Below, one piece after another: positions 27,377 through 36,670 of a stretch of 64,000 nt of DNA. Source of the DNA: CAZYQW01 sp964649825 (lineage in GTDB: Bacteria > Planctomycetota > B15-G4 > JADJEK01); the NCBI GenBank assembly GCA_964649825.1, contig CAZYQW010000069.1, forward strand, positions 1 through 64,000, in the 5' to 3' direction. The notes below the pieces were generated by a model. The model was given only the letters and a program-made list of their open reading frames with translations, was not told the DNA's origin and made no database searches. The first letter of the stretch is position 1, and every line of letters starts with the position of its first letter. The translations under genes were made by a program, and so were the position numbers.

Positions 27377-29245
27377 TTAGTTGTAGGTCGGTTCGGGGCC
27401 CGCCTGCGCCGCGGCCGGCGACGGGACGATGGCCCGCCGGCGCTCGGCCGCCCACGCGAAGACCCCGAGGCCGAAGACCGTCCACTCGGTCCAGTAGATC
27501 CCCCACACGAGCGTGTGCAGGGTCTTGTCGAACCCGTACGAGTGGAGCCCCACGCCGAGCAGGTTCGTGTGGAACCACGAGAACGCGACCACCGTCGCGA
27601 GCAGGATCGACGCGAGGCAGACCCCGAACTCCCGGAGGTAGCCGCCGAGCCGCCCGTGAAGGATGACGAGGTTGGCGAGCACGATGAGGAGCGCCCCGTT
27701 CTCCTTGGGGTCCCAACCCCAGAACCGTCCCCAACTGTCGTTCGCCCACACTCCGCCGAGGATCGTGCCGATCGTGGAGAAGACGAGTCCGAACGCGATC
27801 GCGCCGTAGACCATGCGCGCGATCTCGCGATAGAACGGCTTGTCGCCGCGCCGGATGCCGAACAGCTTGCCGAGCAGGTAGACGTGCGCGATCGCGGCCG
27901 CGAGCAGACCGGCCGCGTAGCCCATCGTGATCGTCGTGACGTGGGTCGACAACCAGAAGTTGGTGTCGAGCACGGCCTGGAGCTGCGGCATCGTGTCGAC
28001 CGCGCTCGTCTCCTCGTACCACGCCGCGAAGAAGAGCCCGATCGAGCCGAGCAACGCGGCGAGACACTGCGCGACGCGCCGCTTGTTGATCCACTCCACG
28101 ATCAGAGCGGCAGCCACGGCGATCGCGGTGATGAACAGGATCGTCTCGTAGAGCGTGCTGACGGGCGGACGCTCGCGCAGAACGCAGCGGACCCAGATCC
28201 CGGCGGTGAGCAAGCCGAGCGGCACCAGCAGCCAGTAACGCGCGAACGTTCCCAGCCAACGGCTCTTCGGTCGCATCCATACGAGGACGGTGAACAGGAA
28301 GCCGACGACGAACAGCCATTGGGCGCGGAAGAAGAAGTCGGACTTGTAGTAGCTGTACTCGAGTTCGATCTTGTCGTACTCGCCGCGCGCCTGCGCGAGC
28401 TCCTTCAGCCCCGAGTGGAACGGCTGGAACGCGGCCGCGAAGGCGCCGAGGTCCTCCCGCTTGTCCAACAGTTCCGCCAATCGGTCGCGTTGCTCGAGCT
28501 GAGCGTCCAACGCGCCGCTCTCGGACCGCGCTCGTTCGGCGAGCGACATCGTCGACATCCACTCCCGCGCGCCCGCGGGAGGCGGAAAGACGTTCAAACC
28601 GTCCCAATACATGAAGAGAGCGTGGAAGCGGAAGAAGTTCGCGGCGAGTCGCATCACGTGACCCTGGAGCGGACTCCGGGCCTTCTCATCGATGCTGTCG
28701 TACTGGTTCGCGAGCTCCTCCAGGCGCATGCCGCCGGCGAACAGGAACTCGTACGAGTACCGGTCGCGCTTCTTCTTCCGGTCCCGATCGACGTCGAGCC
28801 CGATCAGGTCGAGCACGTCGTAGTCCTCGACGAGGAACACCTCGTAGGAGCGCGCCTGCTCGGGAAAGAACATGCAGTCGAGGAGCCACTCGACGGGCCG
28901 CAGCTCGATCGTCTCTTCGCCATCGACGACCGGCTTGATCTCGTGCGACCGCCGGCCGTTGATTTGCAGCATGAAGAACGAGGCGAACGTGCTGAGCGGC
29001 TTGATCCGGCCCTCCTGCTGGACCGCGATCGTGGACGCGAGCTCGATCACCTCGTCCGGCCAGGGCTCCGTTCGCACGACGGGCTCGTCATGGGGCGGGT
29101 GCTCCGGCTCGACGTCGGGACCGATCGAGGCCGCGGCCTCCTCGCGGACTTCCCCCGGTTCCTGCGCGCCCGCACGGGAAGCTCCGAACGACCCCACGAG
29201 AACGGCAAGGAGCGTGATGAACTCGAGCGAGAACGCGTGCTTCAT
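27377..29245 (-). CDS. ccsA: Cytochrome c biogenesis protein CcsA (CcsA/CcmF-type, with long N-terminal domain)
   Basis: 622 residues. The C-terminal half has eight or so membrane helices and the haem-handling signature WGRFWGWDPKENGAL, followed by conserved histidines in LVILHGR. The N-terminal half (about residues 1-310) is a signal-anchor plus a soluble domain with a coiled coil (AERARSESGALDAQLEQRDR), not found in minimal CcsA; fused or extended forms occur in Bacteroidetes and Planctomycetes. With ResB it delivers and ligates haem to apocytochromes c outside the membrane (system II). ATG 29245 overlaps the resB stop (ATGA). The frame opening at 29995 is out-of-frame reading of resB. Last gene of an eight-gene operon. 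Confidence 0.93.
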   Translation of the reverse strand: MKHAFSLEFITLLAVLVGSFGASRAGAQEPGEVREEAAASIGPDVEPEHPPHDEPVVRTEPWPDEVIELASTIAVQQEGRIKPLSTFASFFMLQINGRRSHEIKPVVDGEETIELRPVEWLLDCMFFPEQARSYEVFLVEDYDVLDLIGLDVDRDRKKKRDRYSYEFLFAGGMRLEELANQYDSIDEKARSPLQGHVMRLAANFFRFHALFMYWDGLNVFPPPAGAREWMSTMSLAERARSESGALDAQLEQRDRLAELLDKREDLGAFAAAFQPFHSGLKELAQARGEYDKIELEYSYYKSDFFFRAQWLFVVGFLFTVLVWMRPKSRWLGTFARYWLLVPLGLLTAGIWVRCVLRERPPVSTLYETILFITAIAVAAALIVEWINKRRVAQCLAALLGSIGLFFAAWYEETSAVDTMPQLQAVLDTNFWLSTHVTTITMGYAAGLLAAAIAHVYLLGKLFGIRRGDKPFYREIARMVYGAIAFGLVFSTIGTILGGVWANDSWGRFWGWDPKENGALLIVLANLVILHGRLGGYLREFGVCLASILLATVVAFSWFHTNLLGVGLHSYGFDKTLHTLVWGIYWTEWTVFGLGVFAWAAERRRAIVPSPAAAQAGPEPTYN

Positions 29246-30432
29246 GTCAACCTCGCCTGCTGCGCCCGGGCGTAACCGAGCAGCTTCGTCCCGAAGTGGA
29301 TGACGAGCCCGAGCGCGATGATGAGACAGGAGTAGAGGGGCCATTGATCCGATGGGTTTCGGACGACGGCGATGATGGAGTAGAACGACCCGTTCGACTT
29401 CTCGTCGGGGGGTTGGTACCGCGTCTGATAGAAGATGTACCCGTTGTGGCGCATCGGCTCGTTCATGCTGATCTCGACCCGCTCCTCGCGCCCATCCTCG
29501 ATCCGGGTCACCCAGCTCCGGAAGTCGGCCGCCACCTTCGTGCCGGGATGATCGAGCTTCTGGAACTTGTCGAGCCGGATCGCACAGTCGAGTGGGTACA
29601 CCTTCTTGCGGAGCTCGAAGGCGTAGTCGCGGCCGGCCACGTTCACCGTGAGCGGCGCGGTCTGGTGTCCCCAGAGGATTCCCGGCCGGACCGGGGACCC
29701 GTCGGCCGGGATCACGTCGACGTACACGCCGGCCCCGTTGCGCTCGGCCTCGCTGTCGAGCGGGAGCGGCGCGAGGAAGAACCCGTCCACCACCGGTTCG
29801 GCGCCGGCGCGCGTGGCCCCCGCGGGTCGCGGGAACGAGTTGCGCGCGAAGCGCGAGAGCACCAGGCTGAACGGCAACGACGGGCTCTCGAACGTGGCGC
29901 GCTCGTGCGGCTCGAGATGCGCGAACCGATCGGCCGGAATGATCCGTTCGCGCAGGCGCCCGTCCTCGAGCGGCTCCGCGATCGCGATCTCCCACTCGAG
30001 GAAGCTGACGAACTCGGAGGCGCTCTGCCCTTCGATGAGCTCGATCGCGCCCTCGTCGGAGTCATGGAACTTGACCACCCCGGCGGCCAGGAGGAGGAGG
30101 ATCCCGAGGTGCCCGATGAGGATTCCGGCGGTCCGGCGCGACTTGCGCAGGCGGATCACGCCGCCCACGATCAAGTTCACGGCCAACACGGCCAACGCGA
30201 TGTACGCACCCGGCAAGGGGATCGTGATGCCGAGCGCGGGAAGCTCCTGCCAGAAGTAGATCGAGTCGAAGTACGTCCGCTGCGCCTCATGAAGCCCAAG
30301 CTGGACCTGTGCGAGCGTCCCCGCCCACGTCAAGAATGCGAGATGCAGGAGGACGACGCAGGCGAGTCCGAACGAACCCACGAAGTCTCCGATCCGGAGC
30401 AACCAACCTCGCGACGCTGGCGTCTCGCTCAT
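29242..30432 (-). CDS. resB: Cytochrome c biogenesis protein ResB/Ccs1
   Basis: 396 residues. N-terminal membrane helices (residues about 13-38, 68-92 and 103-122), a large extracytoplasmic beta-rich domain (about 125-360) and a final helix before LLGYARAQQARLT. ResB landmarks are FYQT-like phrases GYIFYQTRYQPP and the charged stretch SMNEPMRHNG. It partners CcsA in system II cytochrome c maturation, transporting or presenting haem and thiols. Both its start and stop overlap neighbours by four bases, a sign of stoichiometric coupled translation. Confidence 0.9.
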   Translation of the reverse strand: MSETPASRGWLLRIGDFVGSFGLACVVLLHLAFLTWAGTLAQVQLGLHEAQRTYFDSIYFWQELPALGITIPLPGAYIALAVLAVNLIVGGVIRLRKSRRTAGILIGHLGILLLLAAGVVKFHDSDEGAIELIEGQSASEFVSFLEWEIAIAEPLEDGRLRERIIPADRFAHLEPHERATFESPSLPFSLVLSRFARNSFPRPAGATRAGAEPVVDGFFLAPLPLDSEAERNGAGVYVDVIPADGSPVRPGILWGHQTAPLTVNVAGRDYAFELRKKVYPLDCAIRLDKFQKLDHPGTKVAADFRSWVTRIEDGREERVEISMNEPMRHNGYIFYQTRYQPPDEKSNGSFYSIIAVVRNPSDQWPLYSCLIIALGLVIHFGTKLLGYARAQQARLT

Positions 30433-31490
30433 GACACCCTCAGGGACTTGCAGAACGCGATGAAGTTCGACTTCTCGGACTCGACGTCGGACCGCTTTCC
30501 GACCATCTTGATGAAAATCCGATGGTCCGCCACCTGCGCCACGACGCCGAGGAGGAGCGCGTCACCGAGCGGATCGGTCCCCATGCCGCGATACTCGCCC
30601 TCGACCTCGAGGAAGCACGCTTCGTCCGAGAAGACGCTGATGCGCGGCAGCTCATCGATCGCCACGTCGGGAAGCGGCGCTTGTCCCATCTCGCCGCGCC
30701 AGCGGTTGACGTTGTGGGCCACGCCGCCGGCGCTGCCGGGCAGCACAATCACCCAGCATTGAGAACCGGGCTTGTCGGCTACCTCGAACGTGACGAGCCG
30801 CATCGGCGAGCCCGTCCCGATCGCCCACCGCGGCGGCGCGTCCCATTGAATGGTCCTCGGGTCGAACGGCGCCTTCGCCTGCGCCTCGTCGACGCCCCCC
30901 ATCACCTCCGGGTTGAACTGGAGCGACGCGGCGAATTGGAGGAACGCCGGACGGGCCTCGCGCACCTTGGCGGCCGGCCCCGTCATCTTGATGGCGACCG
31001 CGAACTCCTGGAAAGGAACGAACAGGCCGATCAGTCCGTACTCGGGGTGTCGCACCTGGCTCATGTCGACGTAGTCGCCGGCTAGATCCACCAAGACCGC
31101 GCGCCGGCGCAGGATCGACGTCACCTCGAGGTTCCGGAGCTCCTCGTCGGTGTACGGCGGAAGCGACATCTGGCGTCGCCACCGATTGAGGTTGTCGACG
31201 GTGGAGCCGCCATCCTCGAGCACGCTCACGTAAGCCTCGACGTCGCCGTGGACCATGTTCACGCGACGAAGCTGAGTGGAGGCGAGCTCGACCCATCCAT
31301 CGGGCATCGAAAAGACGAACAGCGGCGGCCGATAACGAAAGCGAACGCGGCTGGAGGTGTTCAGCGCGTAGCCGCGGTTCGCGACCACGCGCTCGAGCTC
31401 GATCACGTGTTCCAGGTCCTTCTCACCGCACGCCGCGGCAAGGAGGAGCGCCGCGACCACCGCGAGCCGTGAAGTCATCCGCGTCGTCAT
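30429..31490 (-). CDS. Lipoprotein with a tandemly duplicated domain, coupled to resB-ccsA
   Basis: 353 residues. Lipobox LLAAAC with Cys21, so it should be lipid-anchored after LspA processing. Two homologous halves are visible: residues about 55-195 (MPDGWVELA, VDNLNRWRRQM, LVDLAGDYVDM) and about 215-350 (APPRWAIGTG, VAHNVNRWRGEM, FLEVEGEYRGM). Each half has the pattern N-x-N/L-N-R-W-R-x-x-M, then an acidic G-x-Y-x-x-M strand. I do not recognise a characterised family. Four-base overlaps on both sides with polyprenyl synthase and resB point to a role in respiratory-chain or cytochrome assembly; this is inference from context. Confidence 0.75.
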   Translation of the reverse strand: MTTRMTSRLAVVAALLLAAACGEKDLEHVIELERVVANRGYALNTSSRVRFRYRPPLFVFSMPDGWVELASTQLRRVNMVHGDVEAYVSVLEDGGSTVDNLNRWRRQMSLPPYTDEELRNLEVTSILRRRAVLVDLAGDYVDMSQVRHPEYGLIGLFVPFQEFAVAIKMTGPAAKVREARPAFLQFAASLQFNPEVMGGVDEAQAKAPFDPRTIQWDAPPRWAIGTGSPMRLVTFEVADKPGSQCWVIVLPGSAGGVAHNVNRWRGEMGQAPLPDVAIDELPRISVFSDEACFLEVEGEYRGMGTDPLGDALLLGVVAQVADHRIFIKMVGKRSDVESEKSNFIAFCKSLRVS

Positions 31491-32464
31491 CGTTTTCGGC
31501 AGAGGACGAACTCCGCCACGTTCTTGAGGGCTTCCTTCGCGAGGGACGGCTCGAAACGCTCGAGCTCGCCCATCGCCGCGCGAATGAAGTCGTCCGCCCG
31601 CCCGAACGAGTAGTCGAGGGCGGGGCCGAGGTCGAATTGATCGGCCAGACGGCCGCGCCGGTCGCCGATCCCGTCGTCGAGGATCAACGATCGCAGCCGC
31701 TCGAGATCCGCGGCGTCGCAGGTCTCGGCGAGACGGAGCAGGGGCAGCGTGAGCTTCCCGCCTTCCAGATCGGTGCCGAGCGACTTTCCGACGACGGCCT
31801 CGTCGCCGATCAGGTCGAGGCAGTCATCGATCACCTGGAACGCGATGCCGATGTGGCGCCCGTACGACGCGAGCGCGGCGACCTGCTCCGGAACGGCCCC
31901 CGCGTAGAGGCTGCCGAGCTCGCAGGCGGCGGCGTACAGCGAGGCGGTCTTCGCTTCGATGATCTGCAGGTATCGATCCTCGCCGAGATCGAAGTCGAAG
32001 CGGTCGAAGATCTGCTCGATCTCGCCGCGGCACACCACCTTGGTCACCCGCGCGAGGATGCGCGACGCTTCGGGCGTCGGGAGCTCGACCGACATCGCGA
32101 ACGCGTGGGCGTAGATGAAGTCGCCGAGCAACACGGGCACGTGGTTGCCGTGGATGGCGTTCACAGTCGGAACCCGGCGGCGCACCGTCGCCTCGTCGAG
32201 GATGTCGTCATGGACGAGCGTGGCGGTGTGGATCAGCTCGACGATCACCGCCAGGTCGTAGTGGACCGGTGTGATCTCGCGACCGGTCGCCCGCGCGGAG
32301 AGGAGGACGAGCGCCGGACGGAGCCGTTTCCCCGCGTAGCCGGAGATGTGGTGCACGAGGCTCTGGAGGGCCTGCGAATTGGTCCGGAGCTGCTCCTGAA
32401 TGCAGCTCTCCAACGCGTCCAGCTCGGCTGCGACCGGATCGAAACACTCGGCGAGTTCAACCAC
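31487..32464 (-). CDS. Polyprenyl (all-trans) diphosphate synthase
   Basis: 325 residues, standard for IspB/HepT-type long-chain synthases. First aspartate-rich motif LVHDDILDE (about 88) with downstream R-R-x-x-P-T-V-N; second motif IDDCLDLIGDEAVVGK (about 215). An FDFDLGEDRYLQIIEAKTASL segment also fits. The enzyme condenses isopentenyl diphosphate onto an allylic primer, most likely giving the side chain of menaquinone or ubiquinone. Its operon partners (sucCD, tatA, resB, ccsA) support a respiratory quinone role over undecaprenyl synthesis, which uses a different cis-acting family. Confidence 0.92.
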   Translation of the reverse strand: MVELAECFDPVAAELDALESCIQEQLRTNSQALQSLVHHISGYAGKRLRPALVLLSARATGREITPVHYDLAVIVELIHTATLVHDDILDEATVRRRVPTVNAIHGNHVPVLLGDFIYAHAFAMSVELPTPEASRILARVTKVVCRGEIEQIFDRFDFDLGEDRYLQIIEAKTASLYAAACELGSLYAGAVPEQVAALASYGRHIGIAFQVIDDCLDLIGDEAVVGKSLGTDLEGGKLTLPLLRLAETCDAADLERLRSLILDDGIGDRRGRLADQFDLGPALDYSFGRADDFIRAAMGELERFEPSLAKEALKNVAEFVLCRKR

Positions 32465-32485
32465 GTGTGGCTCCCAGCCTCAGGG

Positions 32486-32719
32486 TCAGACGTCCTTCTT
32501 GTCGCTGTCGTGCGCCCGCGTCGCCGGCGGCTGCGCGTCGGCTTCGTCGTCGGCGGGTGGGTCCTTCAGACCCCGTTTGAACTCGGTGATCCCCCGCCCC
32601 ATCGAGCGCGCGACCGCCGGGAGGCGGGTACCGAACAGGAGAAGCGCGACACCAGCGACGAGCGCGATCTCCATTCCTCCGAGACTCCACGCGAGAATGG
32701 GAACCAGGTCGCCGCTCAT
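32486..32719 (-). CDS. tatA: Twin-arginine translocase subunit TatA/TatE
   Basis: 77 residues. One membrane helix near residues 12-30 (GGMEIALVAGVALLLFGT), then the amphipathic helix LPAVARSMGRGITEFKRGL and an acidic disordered tail ending DSDKKDV. The F-G-x-x-x-L-P-x-x-x-R-x-x-G pattern is the TatA/TatE hallmark. It forms the pore for export of folded Tat substrates; the DUF1501 protein at 37.7 kb has a Tat-type signal. No tatC is in the window. The start ATG 32719 overlaps the preceding stop (ATGA). Confidence 0.92.
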   Translation of the reverse strand: MSGDLVPILAWSLGGMEIALVAGVALLLFGTRLPAVARSMGRGITEFKRGLKDPPADDEADAQPPATRAHDSDKKDV

Positions 32720-33231
32720 GACGGCTTTCCTCCAGATTGCGGAGCACGGAAGCGGGAACGGTGTTCGTTCCACCATGCCGACCAAGCCGACGGTTCGTCG
32801 CCGAAGTCTTGCCCGGTCAGACGCACCAGGTGCTCGCGTGATGACCGGCGCACGTCGTCGTTGTCCGACTCCATCGCTCGCACCAGGATGTCGATCGCCT
32901 CGCGCTCCCGACGAAAGTTCGGTCCGTAGAAGATCTTCAACACGTCCTCCATCAGGTCGAGGAGGCGTGCGCGGAGCCGGACCAGCTCGCGCGCGACCGA
33001 TGCAACATACAGGAATAGAAAGCCGAGAGCTGCCGCGGCCACCCTTTCGAAACCGAACTGGCTCTCGATGAAGACCAGGACCGGAGCGGCAAAGCCCGCC
33101 AGGAGCAGCACCACGCCGAGCAGGACGAGAATCGGTGCGGCCACGCTCCGCCGATGGTGGGACCGGGCCGGTTCCGGCGCCGGGAGGTCCGGAGGACTCG
33201 ATCCGAGATCCGACCGCGCGGGATCGCTCAC
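32716..33231 (-). CDS. Small membrane protein with HEAT-like C-terminus
   Basis: 171 residues. Two membrane helices (about residues 32-53 and 64-83) follow a proline-rich N-terminus. The C-terminal 85 residues are helical (REREAIDILVRAMESDNDD, then VRRSSREHLVRLTGQDFG) and end WSAWWNEHRSRF. The LTGQ-x-F then W-x2-WW-x2-H pattern recurs in the zinc-ribbon protein at 61134-62357 and is common at the end of HEAT-repeat segments in planctomycete proteins. Sits between sucD (4 bases apart) and tatA (overlap). No known function; perhaps a scaffold at the membrane. Confidence 0.65.
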   Translation of the reverse strand: MSDPARSDLGSSPPDLPAPEPARSHHRRSVAAPILVLLGVVLLLAGFAAPVLVFIESQFGFERVAAAALGFLFLYVASVARELVRLRARLLDLMEDVLKIFYGPNFRREREAIDILVRAMESDNDDVRRSSREHLVRLTGQDFGDEPSAWSAWWNEHRSRFRAPQSGGKPS

Positions 33232-33235
33232 GCCA

Positions 33236-34107
33236 TCACGCCTTCAGGACCTCGGCCATTCGCGCCCCGATGCTGGCCGGGCTCTCGGCGATCGTGACTC
33301 CCGCCGCCCGCAGCGCCGCGACTTTCTCATCCGCGGTGCCCGCGCCGCCGGAGATGATCGCGCCGGCGTGGCCCATCCGTTTGCCGGGCGGAGCCGTCCG
33401 GCCCGCGATGAACGAGACGACCGGTTTCGTGACCGACGCCTCGATGAAACGAGCGGCTTCCTCCTCGGCCGTCCCCCCGATCTCACCGATCATGACGATC
33501 CCGTCCGTTCCCGGGTCGTCCTGGAACAAGCGGAGGCAGTCGATGAAGTTCGTGCCGTTGATCGGGTCGCCGCCGATCCCGACGCAGGTCGATTGACCGA
33601 GCTCGAGCCGGGTGAGCTGCCAGACCGCCTCGTACGTGAGCGTCCCGGATCGAGACACGACGCCGATCCGACCGGGCCGGTGGATGTACCCGGGCATGAT
33701 CCCGATCTTGCATTCCCCAGGGGTGATCACGCCGGGGCAGTTCGGTCCCACGAGGCGCGTGCCGGGCTTCGTCGCGAGCCGCTGCTTCACCCTCATCATG
33801 TCGATCACCGGAATCCCTTCGGTGATGCAGATGATGAGCCGAACGCCGGCGTCGGCCGCCTCCAGGATCGCGTCCGCGGCGAACGGCGGCGGGACGTAGA
33901 TGACCGATGCGTCGGCGCCGGTCTTCGCCAGCGCGTCCTCCACGGTATCGAACACCGGGACCCCGTCGACCTTCGTCCCGCCCTTGCCCGGGGTCACGCC
34001 ACCGACCATCTTGGTCCCGTACTCGACCATCTGTTGGGTGTGGAACCGGCCGGCGGACCCGGTGATCCCTTGGCAGACGACTTTCGTGCCCCGGTGGATC
34101 AGGATGC

Positions 34108-34111
<4 letters not shown>
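33236..34111 (-). CDS. sucD: Succinyl-CoA synthetase alpha subunit
   Basis: 291 residues, full length. CoA-binding Rossmann domain with CQGITGSAGRFHTQQM; GPNCPGVITPGECKIGIMPG in the centre; phospho-accepting His248 in RMGHAGAIISGGAGTA. With SucC it makes ATP or GTP from succinyl-CoA in the TCA cycle. GTG 34111 overlaps the sucC stop (GTGA), and the homology begins exactly there (VSILIHRGTKVVCQG). The longer open frame to 34501 runs out of frame through sucC. Confidence 0.97.
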
Positions 34112-35280
<1,169 letters not shown>

Positions 35281-35377
35281 GGAAAATGTCCGGGCGTTCA
35301 GGACGTCGGAATCGGACGAACGATCGAAACAAGGGAGTCTACGGTTCGAGAATCGGGTTCGCCACCCCGCCCGACCA

Positions 35378-35410
35378 CCGGCGGCCTCGGGGGGCCGCCG
35401 GCGGCCCCCC
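35378..35410. promoter_or_regulatory. Overlapping palindromes in the sucC-dcd divergent gap
   Basis: A perfect 22-bp palindrome (35389-35410, half-site GGGGGGCCGCC) overlaps an alternative hairpin, CCGGCGGCC (35378-35386) with GGCCGCCGG (35393-35401). The two structures cannot form together. Could be a regulator site shared by the divergent genes or a strong RNA structure. No gene lies in 35281-35460. Confidence 0.45.
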
Positions 35411-35446
35411 ATCCGGGCCAGCGGGAGGAATGCGCCCGATGACGGC

Positions 35447-35460
35447 TACAATCCGCGCCA
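35447..35460 (+). promoter_or_regulatory. -10 box giving a leaderless dcd mRNA
   Basis: TACAAT (35447-35452) is followed by 8 bases and the ATG at 35461. No Shine-Dalgarno lies between them. The spacing equals that seen before the ABC ATPase gene at 5203. The -35 region is poor. Confidence 0.4.
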
Positions 35461-36570
35461 ATGAACGGAATCCTCACCCACGCCGATCTCGAGCTCCTTC
35501 GCGCGGAAGGCGCGATCGTCTGCCCGCGACCATTTGACGCAGATCAGATCCAGCCGACGTCCCTCGACCTCCGGCTCGGCGAGCGGGCGTTTCGGATCCG
35601 CGCCGGATTCCTTCCTGGCCGCGCCACGGTCGCCGCGCGGGTCGCCGATCTGACGCTGTACGAGGTCGACTTGACGGCCGGCGCGGTGTTCGAGCCGGGC
35701 CAGATCCACCTCGTCCCGCTGCAGGAGGAGCTCGCGCTCCCGTCGGACGTGCGGGCTCGCGCCAATCCCAAGTCGTCGACCGGACGCCTCGACCTGTTCA
35801 CGCGCGTGATCACCGATCGCCACGAACGATTCGACGACGTCGCGGCGGGCTACCGTGGACCACTCTTCATCGAGGTGATGCCGCGCTCGTTTCCAGTGCG
35901 CGTTCGGACGGGTCACCGGCTGAATCAGATCCGGCTCCTCCGCGGTACCGCCCTGCTGACGGACGAGGAGCATCGCGAGCAGCACGCGAACCACCGTCTG
36001 ATCACCGTCGAGGGTGGTCGAGCGACGAGCGATGACGAGGTGATCGTCGACGGAGGTTTCTACTTCCGAGTCGCGTTGACCACCCGCCGCCCGGACGGGA
36101 TCGTCGGTTATCGCGCGAAGAAGTACGCGGGCGTCGTCGACCTCGATCGCGTGCGCGGCCACGATCCCAACGACTACTTCGACCCGATCGTCGCCGACGC
36201 GCGTGGACGGCTCCTGCTCGAGCCCGAGGAGTTCTACATCTTCGCGTCGCGTGAACGCATCCGTGTCCCCCCCCACCTCGCGGCCGAGATGTCCGCCTAT
36301 GACGTCGGGATCGGCGAGCTCCGCACCAACTACGCGGGCTTCTTCGACGCTGGCTTCGGCTACGGCGCGCGCGGCGAGCGTGACGGAACGCCGGCCGTCC
36401 TCGAGGTGCGGCCCCACGACGTCCCGTTCCTCATCGAGGACGGCCAGGTGTTCTTCCGGTTGGAGTTCTCGCGGACCACGCGTCCATGCACGCGTTTGTA
36501 TGGCGATCCCGGAAGCTCGTCGAGCTACGCGGATCAGGGACTCACGCTCGCGAAGTACTTTCGAAAGTAG
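35461..36570 (+). CDS. dcd: Two-domain dCTP deaminase (DCD family)
   Basis: 369 residues, twice the length of E. coli Dcd. It matches the long 2'-deoxycytidine 5'-triphosphate deaminase family known from alphaproteobacteria and planctomycetes. The N-terminal half has IQPTSLDLRLGERAF, ARANPKSSTGRLDLFTRV (the P-K-S-S-x-x-R segment of the Dcd/dUTPase trimer) and GYRGPLFIEVMPRSF. The C-terminal half repeats a related fold (GVVDLDRVRGHDPNDYFDPI, shortened, and FYIFASRERIRVPPHLAAEM). It deaminates dCTP to dUTP for thymidylate synthesis. Stands alone, divergent from sucC. Confidence 0.9.
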   Translation: MNGILTHADLELLRAEGAIVCPRPFDADQIQPTSLDLRLGERAFRIRAGFLPGRATVAARVADLTLYEVDLTAGAVFEPGQIHLVPLQEELALPSDVRARANPKSSTGRLDLFTRVITDRHERFDDVAAGYRGPLFIEVMPRSFPVRVRTGHRLNQIRLLRGTALLTDEEHREQHANHRLITVEGGRATSDDEVIVDGGFYFRVALTTRRPDGIVGYRAKKYAGVVDLDRVRGHDPNDYFDPIVADARGRLLLEPEEFYIFASRERIRVPPHLAAEMSAYDVGIGELRTNYAGFFDAGFGYGARGERDGTPAVLEVRPHDVPFLIEDGQVFFRLEFSRTTRPCTRLYGDPGSSSSYADQGLTLAKYFRK

Positions 36571-36670
36571 GGGCCGCTGCTCGGAGGCGTGACGGCATCG
36601 AGGTGGGAGTCTTCGTGCTTCGTGCGGCCCTCGGGAGTCCGGGGACCGCGCGCCCTATCGACGATCGATT

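Noticed and set aside
27377..29995. Extended 872-codon ccsA frame
   Set aside because: The first 250 codons read resB in the wrong frame. The ATG at 29245 overlaps the resB stop and begins with a signal-anchor helix.
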